This document shows, one piece after another, positions 63,763 to 64,000 of a DNA stretch of 64,000 bases. The DNA lies in the NCBI GenBank assembly GCA_031254105.1, contig JAIRVB010000027.1, positions 85,991 to 149,990 of the forward strand. The letters are read 5' to 3'. The notes below the pieces were generated by a model. It saw only the letters and a program-made list of their open reading frames with translations. It was not told the origin of the DNA and did not search any database. The position numbers and the translations under genes were made by a program. Positions within the stretch are counted from its first letter, which is position 1; every line of letters starts with the position of its first letter. The stretch is from Chitinispirillales bacterium (GTDB lineage: Bacteria; Fibrobacterota; Chitinivibrionia; Chitinivibrionales; Chitinispirillaceae).

Positions 63763-64000
63763 CATTTTTTCACAATTTTTGTTTTTAAGTTTCGTGTATT
63801 ATCAACGCATTCATTGCAGTTTTGAGTTCAACATTTGTTTGATTGTCATTGCAGGTATTGATTTTGTATGTATTTCTGATACACTTTGAGAATTCAGCAT
63901 TATTTATTTGTTTTTGAAGAGATTTGCTTTTCGCTCCTTTCCCTCTGTGCTAAGGCATGTGTATATGTATATATTTTTTTGTTTGTGCATTTCTTCGTGG

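Noticed and set aside
1..64000. tRNA, rRNA or known riboswitch
   Set aside because: I looked for T-loop-like GTTCRANNC with acceptor complementarity in the gaps and upstream of folD, purC and hem genes and saw none; a covariance search would settle it.

Overview
The window is a stretch of chromosome from a Gram-negative, probably anaerobic bacterium. Lipoprotein signal peptides with lipoboxes, a signal peptidase II, a SPOR-domain lipoprotein, a small outer-membrane-barrel-like protein and a secreted protein with a C-terminal tail like a type IX sorting domain point to the FCB group. Fibrobacterota or a relative is my best guess, but that is inference from gene content and not from a marker gene. 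There is no rRNA, tRNA or CRISPR array that I can recognise.

Layout. 1-5.6 kb: C5-pathway haem genes hemA, hemL and hemB with a PaaK-like adenylate-forming enzyme between hemL and hemB. The start region of that enzyme is tandemly triplicated. 5.7-11.7 kb: a co-directional run of a GT4 glycosyltransferase, a UGM/PPOX-like FAD enzyme, a UbiD-like decarboxylase, a membrane-anchored GINT1-N-like beta-propeller, a UbiX flavin prenyltransferase and a hexapeptide acetyltransferase, which suggests a surface glycan or glycolipid pathway. 12.2-15.3 kb: a barrel-like protein and an Ig-repeat lipoprotein. 15.4-16.6 kb: two HEPN/MNT modules, one with a truncated HEPN. 17-19.5 kb: radical SAM DUF512 protein, RsuA-type pseudouridine synthase, XRE regulator. 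19.7-22.5 kb: an operon of single receiver, FGE-like protein and NtrC-type regulator. 23-33.4 kb: flavodoxin, folD, a secreted DUF6055-like protein, era, DUF378, CorA, a CNNM/CBS protein, ybeY, a FecR-domain protein and hicAB. 33.5-38.6 kb: comEC-like, a receiver-HATPase fusion, an RluA-type enzyme, purC.

38.57-43.73 kb is an AT-rich defence island: SIR2 plus HerA (Nezha type), then a DNA methyltransferase with a C-terminal nuclease-fold domain and an overlapping restriction endonuclease, probably MjaI-like. It appears to sit inside a copy of an intergenic repeat. 43.8-48.1 kb carries a CarD-like small protein, a glycogen-debranching-type glucosidase and a GT4. 48.3-55.4 kb carries rimO, the SPOR lipoprotein, hisB, hisC, a 47-residue membrane peptide, a small acidic protein and a thioredoxin-CcdA fusion. 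55.9-58.7 kb is treY. 58.7-61.1 kb is a decayed type I restriction locus: hsdS and hsdR remnants flank an intact GHKL-ATPase/PD-(D/E)xK protein. The end holds ubiA, lspA, an RluD-type synthase and a receiver-domain relic.

The most unusual non-coding content is a family of about 100-120 bp hairpin, MITE-like repeats with degenerate arm words (AATGCAGAAATA, TACAAATTACAAT, GAGTTCTGAGCTC). They supply the last codons or the stop codon of several genes. There is also a 17-bp motif, AATAATCAYTACYAAAA, seen about seven times and only at gene borders.
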